From positions 1 through 20,179 of the IMG/VR virus record IMGVR_UViG_3300037587_000160: a DNA stretch of 20,179 nt. One strand, written 5' to 3'. Within the stretch, counting starts at the first letter, position 1. Each line of letters opens with the position of its first letter. A model generated the notes under the pieces. It worked only from the letters and a program-made list of their open reading frames with translations. It did not search any database and was not told where the DNA came from. Shown here piece by piece: positions 1 to 7,488 of the stretch. This DNA is from a virus. The position numbers and the translations under genes are program-made.

Positions 1-1166
1 CTAAGCGCGTGGTTATGGCTGACAATGGCACAATATTAGTTATCGTTGTTCCTGGCGGTGATACATTCGTTTGGGATGGCTCAGCGTTAACACAGATAAC
101 GGATCCTGACTTCCAAGTTTCCGACACAGTTAGTTTTTACCGCGGTTTTTTCGTATTCACCACTACGGACGGAAAACAGCTATTTGTTTCAAACCTTAAT
201 CAGCCATTGATATTTGACGCGTTAGATTTTGGCAGCGCAGAGGGCGACCCAGATAGAATAATTACTCAGATATTAAACCACGACGAGCTGACCATTTTAG
301 GCACTGAAACAAGCGAAGTATTTAAACTAGTTGGTGGCGCAGGCTTCCCGCTTGCTATTATCCCCGGCGCATTTGGGCAGAAAGGCGCACACAGCAAATA
401 CGGGACGATTGCTTTCGATAGCACGTTCTTATTTATTGGCGGCGGCGAGAATGAAAAGACAGCGGTATGGCGCAAAACATCAAGCAGTAACTCGGTTAAG
501 ATTTCTGATAACGCAATCGATACATTAATACAAGAATTCACAGCGGATGAAATAGCCGAAGCGTTCTGGATGACATACACGCAACGCGGCCAGCTCTTAG
601 CTATCCTCACTATTAACTCGAGCAGAATACCATGCCGATCGTTTGTATATAACGGTACCGCATCGGTATTAGGTGGCAAGCAAGTCTGGTTTGAATACCA
701 ATCAGGCGTGACGGATAATTGTTGGCGTGTTAATTCAATCGTCAAAGTCTATGACAAGTTTTTATGCGGTGACTCGATTGATGGTAGAATAGGATTTTTA
801 GACAAAGATAAAAACGACGATTACGGCGACGTAATGTTTAGGCAAATGTCTACCGCGCCATTTAGTCAAGACGGAGTGTCTATTTTTGCCGGTGAGTTTG
901 AGGCTACCTTTGAATCAGGCGTTGGATTAACTACCGGTCAAGGCTCCGATCCAATTGTTAGATATGATTTCTCAGACGACGGCGCGAGAACATTTAGCAG
1001 CGAGTTTAGCCGGACTATTGGCAAGATTGGCCGATATGAACAGCGCTCGATATGGAGAAGGCAAGGACGATTCCCAGTATCAAGAGTTATTAGGCTAACT
1101 ATTACGGACCCAGTTAAAGCTAACTTGATTAGAATTGCCGCTAACCCTGAAATAGGATCTCAATAA
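1..1166 (+). CDS. P22 gp10-like packaged DNA stabilisation / tail hub protein, 5'-truncated by window edge
   Basis: The reading frame is open to the left edge (first full codon at 3), so this is the C-terminal part of a longer protein; the GTG at 9 is not a convincing start. About 387 residues are visible, while P22 gp10 is roughly 470, so some 80-90 N-terminal residues lie outside. The C-terminal signature is the main evidence: a segment with GKIGRYEQRSIWRRQGRF followed by SRVIRLTITDPV near the end, the pattern of phage stabilisation proteins. The family forms part of the tail machine below the portal and closes the packaged head. The next genes follow the P22 order (needle position, gene 14, 7, 20, 16), which supports the call. 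The stop overlaps the next start (TAATG). Confidence 0.85.
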   Translation, partial: KRVVMADNGTILVIVVPGGDTFVWDGSALTQITDPDFQVSDTVSFYRGFFVFTTTDGKQLFVSNLNQPLIFDALDFGSAEGDPDRIITQILNHDELTILGTETSEVFKLVGGAGFPLAIIPGAFGQKGAHSKYGTIAFDSTFLFIGGGENEKTAVWRKTSSSNSVKISDNAIDTLIQEFTADEIAEAFWMTYTQRGQLLAILTINSSRIPCRSFVYNGTASVLGGKQVWFEYQSGVTDNCWRVNSIVKVYDKFLCGDSIDGRIGFLDKDKNDDYGDVMFRQMSTAPFSQDGVSIFAGEFEATFESGVGLTTGQGSDPIVRYDFSDDGARTFSSEFSRTIGKIGRYEQRSIWRRQGRFPVSRVIRLTITDPVKANLIRIAANPEIGSQ

Positions 1167-1438
1167 TGGCCACACCAATTATACCGCCAAGGCGTCGAGA
1201 GGAATTCTTTAACGAAGATGGAACTTTCACGCTAAGGGCGCTTAGGTTTTTCGAGGACTTAACCACCACGTCAAATACAAACACCGAAGATATTGAAGAT
1301 GACTCAGGCATTGGATCGCTTAATGCTATCTTGTTAAGAATTCAAGATCAGGTCGGATCAGGAAAGCCTCTAACTATAGATACTACCGGATTCACCATAG
1401 ACACAACACTTCAATCCATTGACCAAACGGAGGCATAA
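1166..1438 (+). CDS. Small structural-module protein, function unknown (90 aa)
   Basis: This 90-residue protein starts at an ATG that overlaps the previous stop by one base. It opens with a proline/arginine stretch (PPRRREEF), then a phrase of the form FNEDGTFTLRALRFFEDLT, then a polar acidic tail. Short proteins of this kind, with an 'F-x-D-x-G-x-x-T-x-R...FFE-L' pattern, are common near tail or needle genes of phages; that is recalled family knowledge, not a database hit. Tight coupling to the genes on both sides suggests co-expression with the tail proteins. No enzyme motif, signal peptide or membrane segment is visible. It could be a small tail or needle-associated subunit, but no function can be assigned. 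Confidence 0.7.
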   Translation: MATPIIPPRRREEFFNEDGTFTLRALRFFEDLTTTSNTNTEDIEDDSGIGSLNAILLRIQDQVGSGKPLTIDTTGFTIDTTLQSIDQTEA

Positions 1439-2794
1439 ATGGCCCAGGAAGATTTAACGATAGGAGCGGCTGACGCGGGGCTTGGTGATGTGTATTTTGA
1501 TGCGTTCACAATAGTTCAATCTAATTTTGATCAGCTATTCCCGCTAGCAAATAACGCATTAAGCAAGACCGCATTAGCCGTTCAAACTGTTTTAGGTGAG
1601 GTTAACTTTACAGGTGGGTTAAAAGTCAATGGCGCGCTAGTTAAAGCCCCACTTCGTCAAGTTATCATTAATGTACTAGCTGACTTACCAACCCCTGTTG
1701 CGTCTGAAATAACGCTAGCAACACAAACTGAGTATGTGGTCGGCGACGATTTAAACATTGGTACAAATCGGCTAGTAATGAGCGCAGACACTGTATTTAG
1801 AGGGCTTGACGAAAACGTAATAACCGTAACGTATACCGGCACCGGCAGCATGTTCACCGCGTCCGATGTAAGTTGCAGAATTAAAGGGCTAACCGCCAAC
1901 TGTACGAGCGGAACGCTATTAACTGCAATCAACACTGCAGGCAATGAAGGTACATCAAATGTCATATTAGACAACGTTGACGTTGATTGCTCCACGCTTG
2001 GAACGATTACAAACCTTAACATATTGGGTATTTTCCGTTGTGCGTTTAACTCAATTTCAACAGATGGCTTCTCGTTCATTGGTACGCAGGGCAACGCGAT
2101 CACAATCAACGACAGCACGATACTGCAACAGGCCGGAACGTTCTTAAACTTGGGCGTCGCTTCATTCTTGAGCTTTGACATTAGTAACTATCTAATGATC
2201 GGCTCGGGCGGCACGACCTTCCTATCAGGCGCGGCAGCATCAGCAAACATTAGAGCGGGCGGTTTGGGTCGCGTTGTTCGCGGTCGAAACTTAGGTGCTG
2301 AAACGGTGTTGTCCGGAATAACTTCACAGGATGCTTTGTGGGAATTCTTTTTAAACGACTCGATACCTAACACTAGACCAGACGGCTTGTTATCAATGCA
2401 AAGCAACGCCACAGCAACTGTAATCGCAACACAAAGCTTGCCAGTATTAGTTGCTGGCATTTGGGTGGTTGAGCGCGTAAGTCAGTTTACAGGGACCGCA
2501 GGCGGCCGGTTAACATATAACGGCGGGAAAGATGTAACAGTGCCATTAACTGCGTCGCTAACGGTTGAACCTGTTTCTGGTGGAGCCACTGACGTTTCGG
2601 TGCAGGTTGCCATTAATGGTATTGTTGTTGCAAATTCAAAACGAGTCGGCAACACATCGGCAGGTAACCCAACATCAATAACCATCCCTTGGCAGGAGCA
2701 ACTTTCGACATCAGATTTCGTTGAGGTTTTCGTTGCCAATGAGGGTGGCACGGTGAATATATTGGTATCTAGCGCAGTATTGAGGATCAACTAA
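1439..2794 (+). CDS. Tail fibre/needle-position protein with beta-helix middle and jelly-roll-like C-terminus (451 aa)
   Basis: The ATG directly abuts the preceding stop and has a good ribosome site (GGAGG at about 1429-1433). Residues about 5-50 carry an 'x-GAADAGLGD...AF..VQSNFDQLF' module, the common phage N-terminal pattern (GDxLRxAFxKxNxNFxEL) placed before fibre domains. Residues about 90-300 are short beta-strand repeats rich in N, T, S, G and hydrophobics, compatible with a right-handed beta-helix. The last ~110 residues look like the compact C-terminal beta-sandwich found on phage fibres (QVAINGIVVANS, then a D-F-V-E-V-F-V-A-N motif). It occupies the position of the P22 tail needle gene 26 but lacks the long coiled coil expected there. 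It may plug or decorate the tail tip; the role is inferred from position. Confidence 0.65.
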   Translation: MAQEDLTIGAADAGLGDVYFDAFTIVQSNFDQLFPLANNALSKTALAVQTVLGEVNFTGGLKVNGALVKAPLRQVIINVLADLPTPVASEITLATQTEYVVGDDLNIGTNRLVMSADTVFRGLDENVITVTYTGTGSMFTASDVSCRIKGLTANCTSGTLLTAINTAGNEGTSNVILDNVDVDCSTLGTITNLNILGIFRCAFNSISTDGFSFIGTQGNAITINDSTILQQAGTFLNLGVASFLSFDISNYLMIGSGGTTFLSGAAASANIRAGGLGRVVRGRNLGAETVLSGITSQDALWEFFLNDSIPNTRPDGLLSMQSNATATVIATQSLPVLVAGIWVVERVSQFTGTAGGRLTYNGGKDVTVPLTASLTVEPVSGGATDVSVQVAINGIVVANSKRVGNTSAGNPTSITIPWQEQLSTSDFVEVFVANEGGTVNILVSSAVLRIN

Positions 2795-3126
2795 TGGCTA
2801 AAGATTCGGTATTGGTAGACGGTGTAACAGCAAGCCTAGCAAATACGCTTGAGACTATATTCACGGCAGTTGAGGATACTTTAATCAAAGCGGTGACAGC
2901 ATCAAACCCGACAACGGTTAACGCCTCTTATCAGATGAATATCGTACCAGTTAGCGGCGACATTACAAAACCGGAGATCCCTTTTCAGGTGGTGATCAGG
3001 TTGGACGCTGATAATGGCGCCGATGTAGTTAATCACGTTATCCCCAAGGGCGGAACATTGCGTATATCAACAAGCGCGGCTGATTCAATAGCTTTTCGGG
3101 TGACCGGGCGCATATTGACGCCTTAG
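2794..3126 (+). CDS. Small beta-rich virion-module protein (110 aa), function unknown
   Basis: The start overlaps the preceding stop by one base (TAATG). The protein begins KDSVLVDGVTASLANTLETI, continues through alternating polar and hydrophobic strands and ends with RISTSAADSIAFRVTGRILT. This resembles small beta-sandwich phage structural proteins that place a receptor-like or coat-binding domain next to the fibre genes. No catalytic motif, cysteine pair or membrane helix is visible. It lies between the needle-position protein and the gene 14-like protein, where P22 has no extra gene, so it is an accessory insertion relative to P22. A virion decoration or tail accessory role is plausible but inferred only. 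Confidence 0.65.
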   Translation: MAKDSVLVDGVTASLANTLETIFTAVEDTLIKAVTASNPTTVNASYQMNIVPVSGDITKPEIPFQVVIRLDADNGADVVNHVIPKGGTLRISTSAADSIAFRVTGRILTP

Positions 3127-3166
3127 CTAATTTGCTTAAATTTTGATAGAATTAACCGAGGTTTAA

Positions 3167-3637
3167 ATGATATTAGTTTGTCGTGATATGGATTACATCA
3201 ATATGTTTATGTCTCAGCCTGACGTATTTAAATACTGTTCAGAATTCGGCACTAGCATTGATGACGTAAATTTCAAGCATGACGCTAGAGCCATTTGGTT
3301 AAATTACACAGTTGACGGCGAGCAAGTAGGATTAATTAACGCTCAAATATCAACGGGCGTTATGTGTACTTTTCACCCGTATATAAACAAGGATAGGCGG
3401 CAGCTTTACGGCGATATGATTAAAGAGTTATTTAAGTGGCTTTATATCAACATGCCGAGCGAAATAGTAAAATTCAATGCTGTCATACCGACATTATTTA
3501 AAGGCGCTATAAAGGCCGCTAACGCTGCCAAGATGAAAAACGAGGGGCTTGACAGAATGAGTTTTAGACACAAAACCGGATTGTATGATCGCGTATTATT
3601 CGGCATCACCCGCGAGGAAATGAAATGGGCAGTTTAG
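3167..3637 (+). CDS. GNAT-like protein at the P22 gene 14 (head assembly) position (156 aa)
   Basis: A 40-base gap precedes the gene, with GAGG about 9 bases before the ATG. The sequence reads as a GNAT acyltransferase fold: a central 'DGEQVGLINAQIS' strand, 'HPYINKDRR' at the acetyl-CoA loop position, an amphipathic helix with FKWLY, 'KFNAVIP', then an A..A helix and 'KNEGLDRMSFRH..GLYDRVLFGITREE', the usual beta6-beta7 ending. The canonical R/Q-x-x-G-x-G/A loop is degenerate, so enzymatic activity is doubtful. P22 gene 14 lies between genes 26 and 7 and encodes a head assembly protein; this gene has the same position and size class. The assignment rests on position plus the GNAT-like pattern. 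It overlaps the next gene by 13 bases. Confidence 0.65.
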   Translation: MILVCRDMDYINMFMSQPDVFKYCSEFGTSIDDVNFKHDARAIWLNYTVDGEQVGLINAQISTGVMCTFHPYINKDRRQLYGDMIKELFKWLYINMPSEIVKFNAVIPTLFKGAIKAANAAKMKNEGLDRMSFRHKTGLYDRVLFGITREEMKWAV

Positions 3638-4266
3638 TTAATAAGGTTGTCAAAATAGGGACGCTCGGTCTTGTTTCTGACGTTACCGGGCAAGAGGCGG
3701 CAGGAAAGGCGGCGGAGAAGGCAGCAGCAGGACAGGCAACAGCGGCGGAGCAAGGCACGGCAGAGGTTCGCCGTCAATTTGATATAACTCAAGAGCAGCT
3801 ACAGCCATTCCAGCAAGCAGGCGTTAGCGCGCTAGAGCAACAGCAAGCATTAATAGGACTTGGCGGACAGGAGGCACAGCAACAAGCGTTTGCAGGTCTT
3901 GAAGAGTCAAGAGGTCAACAGTTCTTGCGTGAGCGAGGTCAAAAAAATCTATTGCGCAACGCGGCAGCTATAGGCGGCATTGGCGGCGGAAATGTTCGTG
4001 AGGCGCTGGTTCAGCAAGGTGTCGGATTTGCCCAGCAAGACATACAAAATCAGTTTGGGCGATTAGGCCAAATAGCAGGGCAAGGGCAGGCAGCGGCAAC
4101 AAATGTTGGTCAATTCGGAGCGCAGGCAGCCGGGCAAATATCGCAAGGTATTCAGGGCGCGGCACAGGCGAGAGCTAGCGGCATTCTTGGAAAAACCCAA
4201 GCGGCCTCTCAAGCTACTGGCCAGATCTTGCAATTAGGCGGTCAATTCGCTGGCGCAGCTTTTTAA
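3625..4266 (+). CDS. Ejection (DNA transfer) protein, P22 gp7 position (213 aa)
   Basis: The ATG at 3625 lies inside the end of the preceding gene and has GAGGAAA about 6 bases upstream. The protein is rich in Ala, Gln and Gly. It contains RRQFDITQEQLQPFQQAGVS, which matches the widespread phage pattern 'QFD.T...L.PF..AG..AL', followed by glutamine-rich helices and a G-G-I-G-G-G-N turn. P22 gp7 has about the same length and, with gp20 and gp16, is packaged in the virion and ejected with DNA. Those three genes come in the same order here. The absence of transmembrane helices and the low-complexity helical composition fit an internal virion protein. The family assignment comes from pattern and gene order. 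Confidence 0.75.
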   Translation: MGSLVNKVVKIGTLGLVSDVTGQEAAGKAAEKAAAGQATAAEQGTAEVRRQFDITQEQLQPFQQAGVSALEQQQALIGLGGQEAQQQAFAGLEESRGQQFLRERGQKNLLRNAAAIGGIGGGNVREALVQQGVGFAQQDIQNQFGRLGQIAGQGQAAATNVGQFGAQAAGQISQGIQGAAQARASGILGKTQAASQATGQILQLGGQFAGAAF

Positions 4267-4275
4267 GGAATAATT

Positions 4276-5547
4276 ATGGCACTAGTAACGGCAAATCAAT
4301 TTCAATTAGTACCTGAGTTATCACGCTTAGGCAGTGGATTCCAGCAAGGGCAGCAAATACGTGCAGGACTCGACGCGCGACAACTTGCGCAACAGCAAGC
4401 CCAGCAAACAGCACAGTCTAAGCAATTCGCTGGGCAGGCGCTAACAGGTGATAAGGCCGCTTTAGGCGGTCTCGCGGGAGTCGACACTCAGAAAGCAATA
4501 CAAATCCAATCGTTTCTAGCTAACCAATCTGAAGCCGATCGCGCCGAAGGCTTACGCGAGAATGAAGTTTTAACCCGTTCAGCACTTAGCGCTTTGTCTA
4601 TTGAAGACCCAACTCAGCGACGATCATTTGTAACCGCAGAGCGCGAGAAATTCGCAGCGGCAGGTCGAGACACGGCGAACATTGATCGCGCTTTGTCCGG
4701 TGATGATAACGCATTAAATCAAGCGTTAACACTTCAAGCGCAGCAAGGGCAAGCTATTGCAGATTTGGCAGATAGGCAGTTTCCTAAAGCTGCGGTATCG
4801 TCAGAGCAGAGATCATTTGACTCATTGATTGGCAGTATGTCACCTGAAGATCAAGTGAAAGCCCGAAGAATCAAGGCGGGATTAGATCCAAGGGCTGGGT
4901 CATCATCAGCCGAAAGAATCGCACTAAACCAAAAGCTGGCCGATTTGGTTGCGAAAACTCAAAGCAAGATCGCGGGAGCAAAGACCGGAGCATCCGAAGA
5001 GGCAAAGCTCAAACAGCAGCTTAACTTTAAGCCGCAAATAGCCAAAGCCGTAGCCGATGCGAAGTCGGAAGCAGCCGAGCGCAATGAAGTTTTGACAGAC
5101 CTTAGCAGGGCGCAAGCAGCAATGCCTGGGCTACTCAACGCTGTTGAGCAATTAAGAGATCTATCGAAAATGGCGACCAGCACACTCGGCGGTAGAATTT
5201 TTGATACCGCAGTTAAAGAAACGGGCTTTGGGTCAACGAAGGGCGCAACGGCAAAGGCTAAATTTATTGCCATTATTAACAATCAAGTACTACCATTATT
5301 AAAACCTACTTTCGGGGCCGCGTTTACTGTCCAAGAGGGCGAATCGTTAAAAGCAACAATGGGTGATCCAAATGCTAGTCCAGAGGAAAAAATGGCCCAG
5401 TTGGACGCGTTTATAGACCAAAAAATCAGAGACATTGAAACTAAACAACTCCAACTAGGCCAAGGCGAGCCAGATCAAACCGATAATTTATCACAATCAG
5501 AACTTAATGAACTGGCCGCGTTAGAAGCACAGTTTGGGGGTCAATAA
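4276..5547 (+). CDS. Ejection (DNA transfer) protein, P22 gp20 position (423 aa)
   Basis: The gene starts 9 bases after the preceding stop with an AAGGAA ribosome site. The protein is mostly alpha-helical and Gln/Ala-rich at the N-terminus (a helix with LAQQQAQQTAQSKQFAGQAL), with long charged helices through residues about 200-300. The C-terminal third has a recognisable phage phrase, 'NNQVLPLLKPTFGAAFTVQ' followed by EGESLKATMGDPNASPEEK, typical of internal DNA-transfer proteins. P22 gp20 is about 470 residues and takes part in forming the ejection conduit; this protein is somewhat shorter. It overlaps the next start by one base (TAATG), consistent with balanced expression of the three ejection proteins. 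Confidence 0.75.
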   Translation: MALVTANQFQLVPELSRLGSGFQQGQQIRAGLDARQLAQQQAQQTAQSKQFAGQALTGDKAALGGLAGVDTQKAIQIQSFLANQSEADRAEGLRENEVLTRSALSALSIEDPTQRRSFVTAEREKFAAAGRDTANIDRALSGDDNALNQALTLQAQQGQAIADLADRQFPKAAVSSEQRSFDSLIGSMSPEDQVKARRIKAGLDPRAGSSSAERIALNQKLADLVAKTQSKIAGAKTGASEEAKLKQQLNFKPQIAKAVADAKSEAAERNEVLTDLSRAQAAMPGLLNAVEQLRDLSKMATSTLGGRIFDTAVKETGFGSTKGATAKAKFIAIINNQVLPLLKPTFGAAFTVQEGESLKATMGDPNASPEEKMAQLDAFIDQKIRDIETKQLQLGQGEPDQTDNLSQSELNELAALEAQFGGQ

Positions 5548-7475
5548 TGGGCGCTCAAAGAGATCGTTTAAATGAATTAAGAGCAATGCAGCAGCAAGCG
5601 CCGCAACAACCAACTCAACAGCAGCCTACTCAACAAACTCAGCGCCAACGCCTTGAGCAATTAAGAGCGTTAAGCGCTCAACAGCCAGCGGCACCGCAGG
5701 TCGAGCAGCAACTACCTCCACAACAAGTCGACCAACTACCACCGCAAACAGCACAGCAAGAGGCTCAACTGCCGCCGCAGCCAATAGAGCAGCCAATACA
5801 ACCAACAGCGCAGCCGCAAGGTAGAGGCCGATTCATACCAGAACAACAGCAGCCTCAAGCGCTTGAAGTTCAAGCCCAAAGGGTTAGTGACTTGCCCGAG
5901 CTTGGTCAAGGCGGCTTGCTAGCGGGTCAAGATCCATTAACGGGCGCGGCCATTACTCCGGCATTACTTACAGCAACCGACCCGCAAGAGATTGGCCAGA
6001 TATTAACTAGTAACTTCCCTGGTGTAATTGGGATAACCCAAACCAAAGAGGGCGAATTAATAGCAACTAACAATGACACTGGTGTAAGGGTGTCACTTAA
6101 TAAGCCGGGACTGTCTACTATTGATGTACTTCAAGGTTTGGGCGTTGCGGCGGCTTTCACTCCCGCAGGAAGGGTGGCGACAGGCGGCTTGATAGGCGCA
6201 ACAACAGCGGCGGCAGCATCAGGATTAACATCGGCAGCAATAGAAGGTGTTCAAGCTTTATCTGGCGGGGAGTTTGACGCTGAGACAGTTGCTCTAGATG
6301 CTGCGCTAGGTGGCATTGCCAGCGGCGCGGTTAGTACATTTAAAAAGTTCAAAGCGAATCGAGCTGAAAAGGCAGCATTTGAATCTAGATTCCCCAAACA
6401 ACGCAAGAGCTTTGAAAATAGATTCACCACTAGCAAGAAATTCGGCAGGCTATCCAAAGTCGCACAATCACAAGGCTTTGATGCGGATAAACTAAAAGTA
6501 TTTGCCAGCTCGACCCCATTAGAAAAACGCAAAATGTTAGAAATGGTTAAAATTGCAGAAAAGTCACTTGACGATCCAATTTTTGCCGCAGCCAACAGGC
6601 CGACCGACATTGCCGGGGATTCACTCCTTAGAAAGATTAACTTTGTAAAGAAAAATCAATCTGACGCAGGTACACAGCTCGGCAGGGTCGCTAGAGGATT
6701 AAAAGGTAAAGAGGTTGATATTGAAACGCCTGTTAATGATTTCGTTGTGACAGCCGAAGGGATGGGGATAAGATTCGACGAGGACATGATCCCGTCATTT
6801 GAGGGTTCTTTAATTGAAACTGTAGCTCCAGCAAAAAAGATCATAGAAGATATTGCACTGAAGATAAGAAGAAGCCCGACCATGGACGGGCAGCAGGCTC
6901 ACGAATTTAAAAAGTTCATTGACGAGATAGTTACCTTTGGAAAGTCCGAGGGGCTAAAGGGCAGAACCGAGGCTTTAGCCAAGCAATTGAGAGCTGGTGT
7001 TAACGATTCAGTTAGAGACATTAGCCAACCATACAGGGACGCGAATAAGACATTTAGCGATTCAGTAAGTGCGATTGATGATCTACAAAAGTCCGTTGGC
7101 AAAACTGTCGATCTGTCTGGCCGTCACTCGGATAAAGCTGTGGGAACTTCGTTAAGGGGACTGATGAGCAACATCAAATCAAGAGCTAACATGATGACAG
7201 CAATTGAGAATATTGAGTCTGTGGCGAACAAACAAGGCGGTGCTTTTGATGACAACATACTATCTCAATCATTATTTGCAGAGGAATTAGAACGCATATT
7301 TAAACTTGCTCCTAAAACCGGCTTTCAAGGTCAAGTCACCGCGGGACTCGAAGGCAGCGCCAGCATTTCAGCATTAGGCTTGGCAGCAAAAGCCATTAGC
7401 GCTGGAAAAGAAAGAGCTAAAGGCATAGATAAGCCAGGCGCTATAAAAGCAATCAGAAAAATTTTAATAAATTAA
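5547..7475 (+). CDS. Large ejection (DNA transfer) protein, P22 gp16 position (642 aa)
   Basis: The start overlaps the previous stop (TAATG). Residues 1-100 are a Gln/Pro-rich linker with two copies of an RLxxLRAxxxQQ helix (about residues 6-22 and 34-50). Residues about 135-190 contain a conserved-looking domain (TDPQEIGQIL...NFPGVIGITQ...DTGVRVSLNKPGLS) seen in phage internal virion proteins. Residues about 190-260 are long Gly/Ala-rich hydrophobic stretches that could penetrate membranes, and the rest is a charged helical tail. P22 gp16 (about 609 residues) is ejected first and helps DNA cross the membrane. Size, order and composition fit that role. No lytic transglycosylase motif is visible. 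Confidence 0.75.
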   Translation: MGAQRDRLNELRAMQQQAPQQPTQQQPTQQTQRQRLEQLRALSAQQPAAPQVEQQLPPQQVDQLPPQTAQQEAQLPPQPIEQPIQPTAQPQGRGRFIPEQQQPQALEVQAQRVSDLPELGQGGLLAGQDPLTGAAITPALLTATDPQEIGQILTSNFPGVIGITQTKEGELIATNNDTGVRVSLNKPGLSTIDVLQGLGVAAAFTPAGRVATGGLIGATTAAAASGLTSAAIEGVQALSGGEFDAETVALDAALGGIASGAVSTFKKFKANRAEKAAFESRFPKQRKSFENRFTTSKKFGRLSKVAQSQGFDADKLKVFASSTPLEKRKMLEMVKIAEKSLDDPIFAAANRPTDIAGDSLLRKINFVKKNQSDAGTQLGRVARGLKGKEVDIETPVNDFVVTAEGMGIRFDEDMIPSFEGSLIETVAPAKKIIEDIALKIRRSPTMDGQQAHEFKKFIDEIVTFGKSEGLKGRTEALAKQLRAGVNDSVRDISQPYRDANKTFSDSVSAIDDLQKSVGKTVDLSGRHSDKAVGTSLRGLMSNIKSRANMMTAIENIESVANKQGGAFDDNILSQSLFAEELERIFKLAPKTGFQGQVTAGLEGSASISALGLAAKAISAGKERAKGIDKPGAIKAIRKILIN

Positions 7476-7488
7476 AGGAACCTAAATA

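Noticed and set aside
266-745. Minus-strand frame of 159 codons opposite the gp10-like gene
   Set aside because: It overlaps a recognised family gene along its whole length and shows no domain or coupling with other genes.
1657-2181. Long minus-strand open frame (174 codons) opposite the needle-position gene
   Set aside because: It is a shadow of a strongly supported plus-strand gene; its product is low-complexity V/S/P-rich with no ribosome site or motif.
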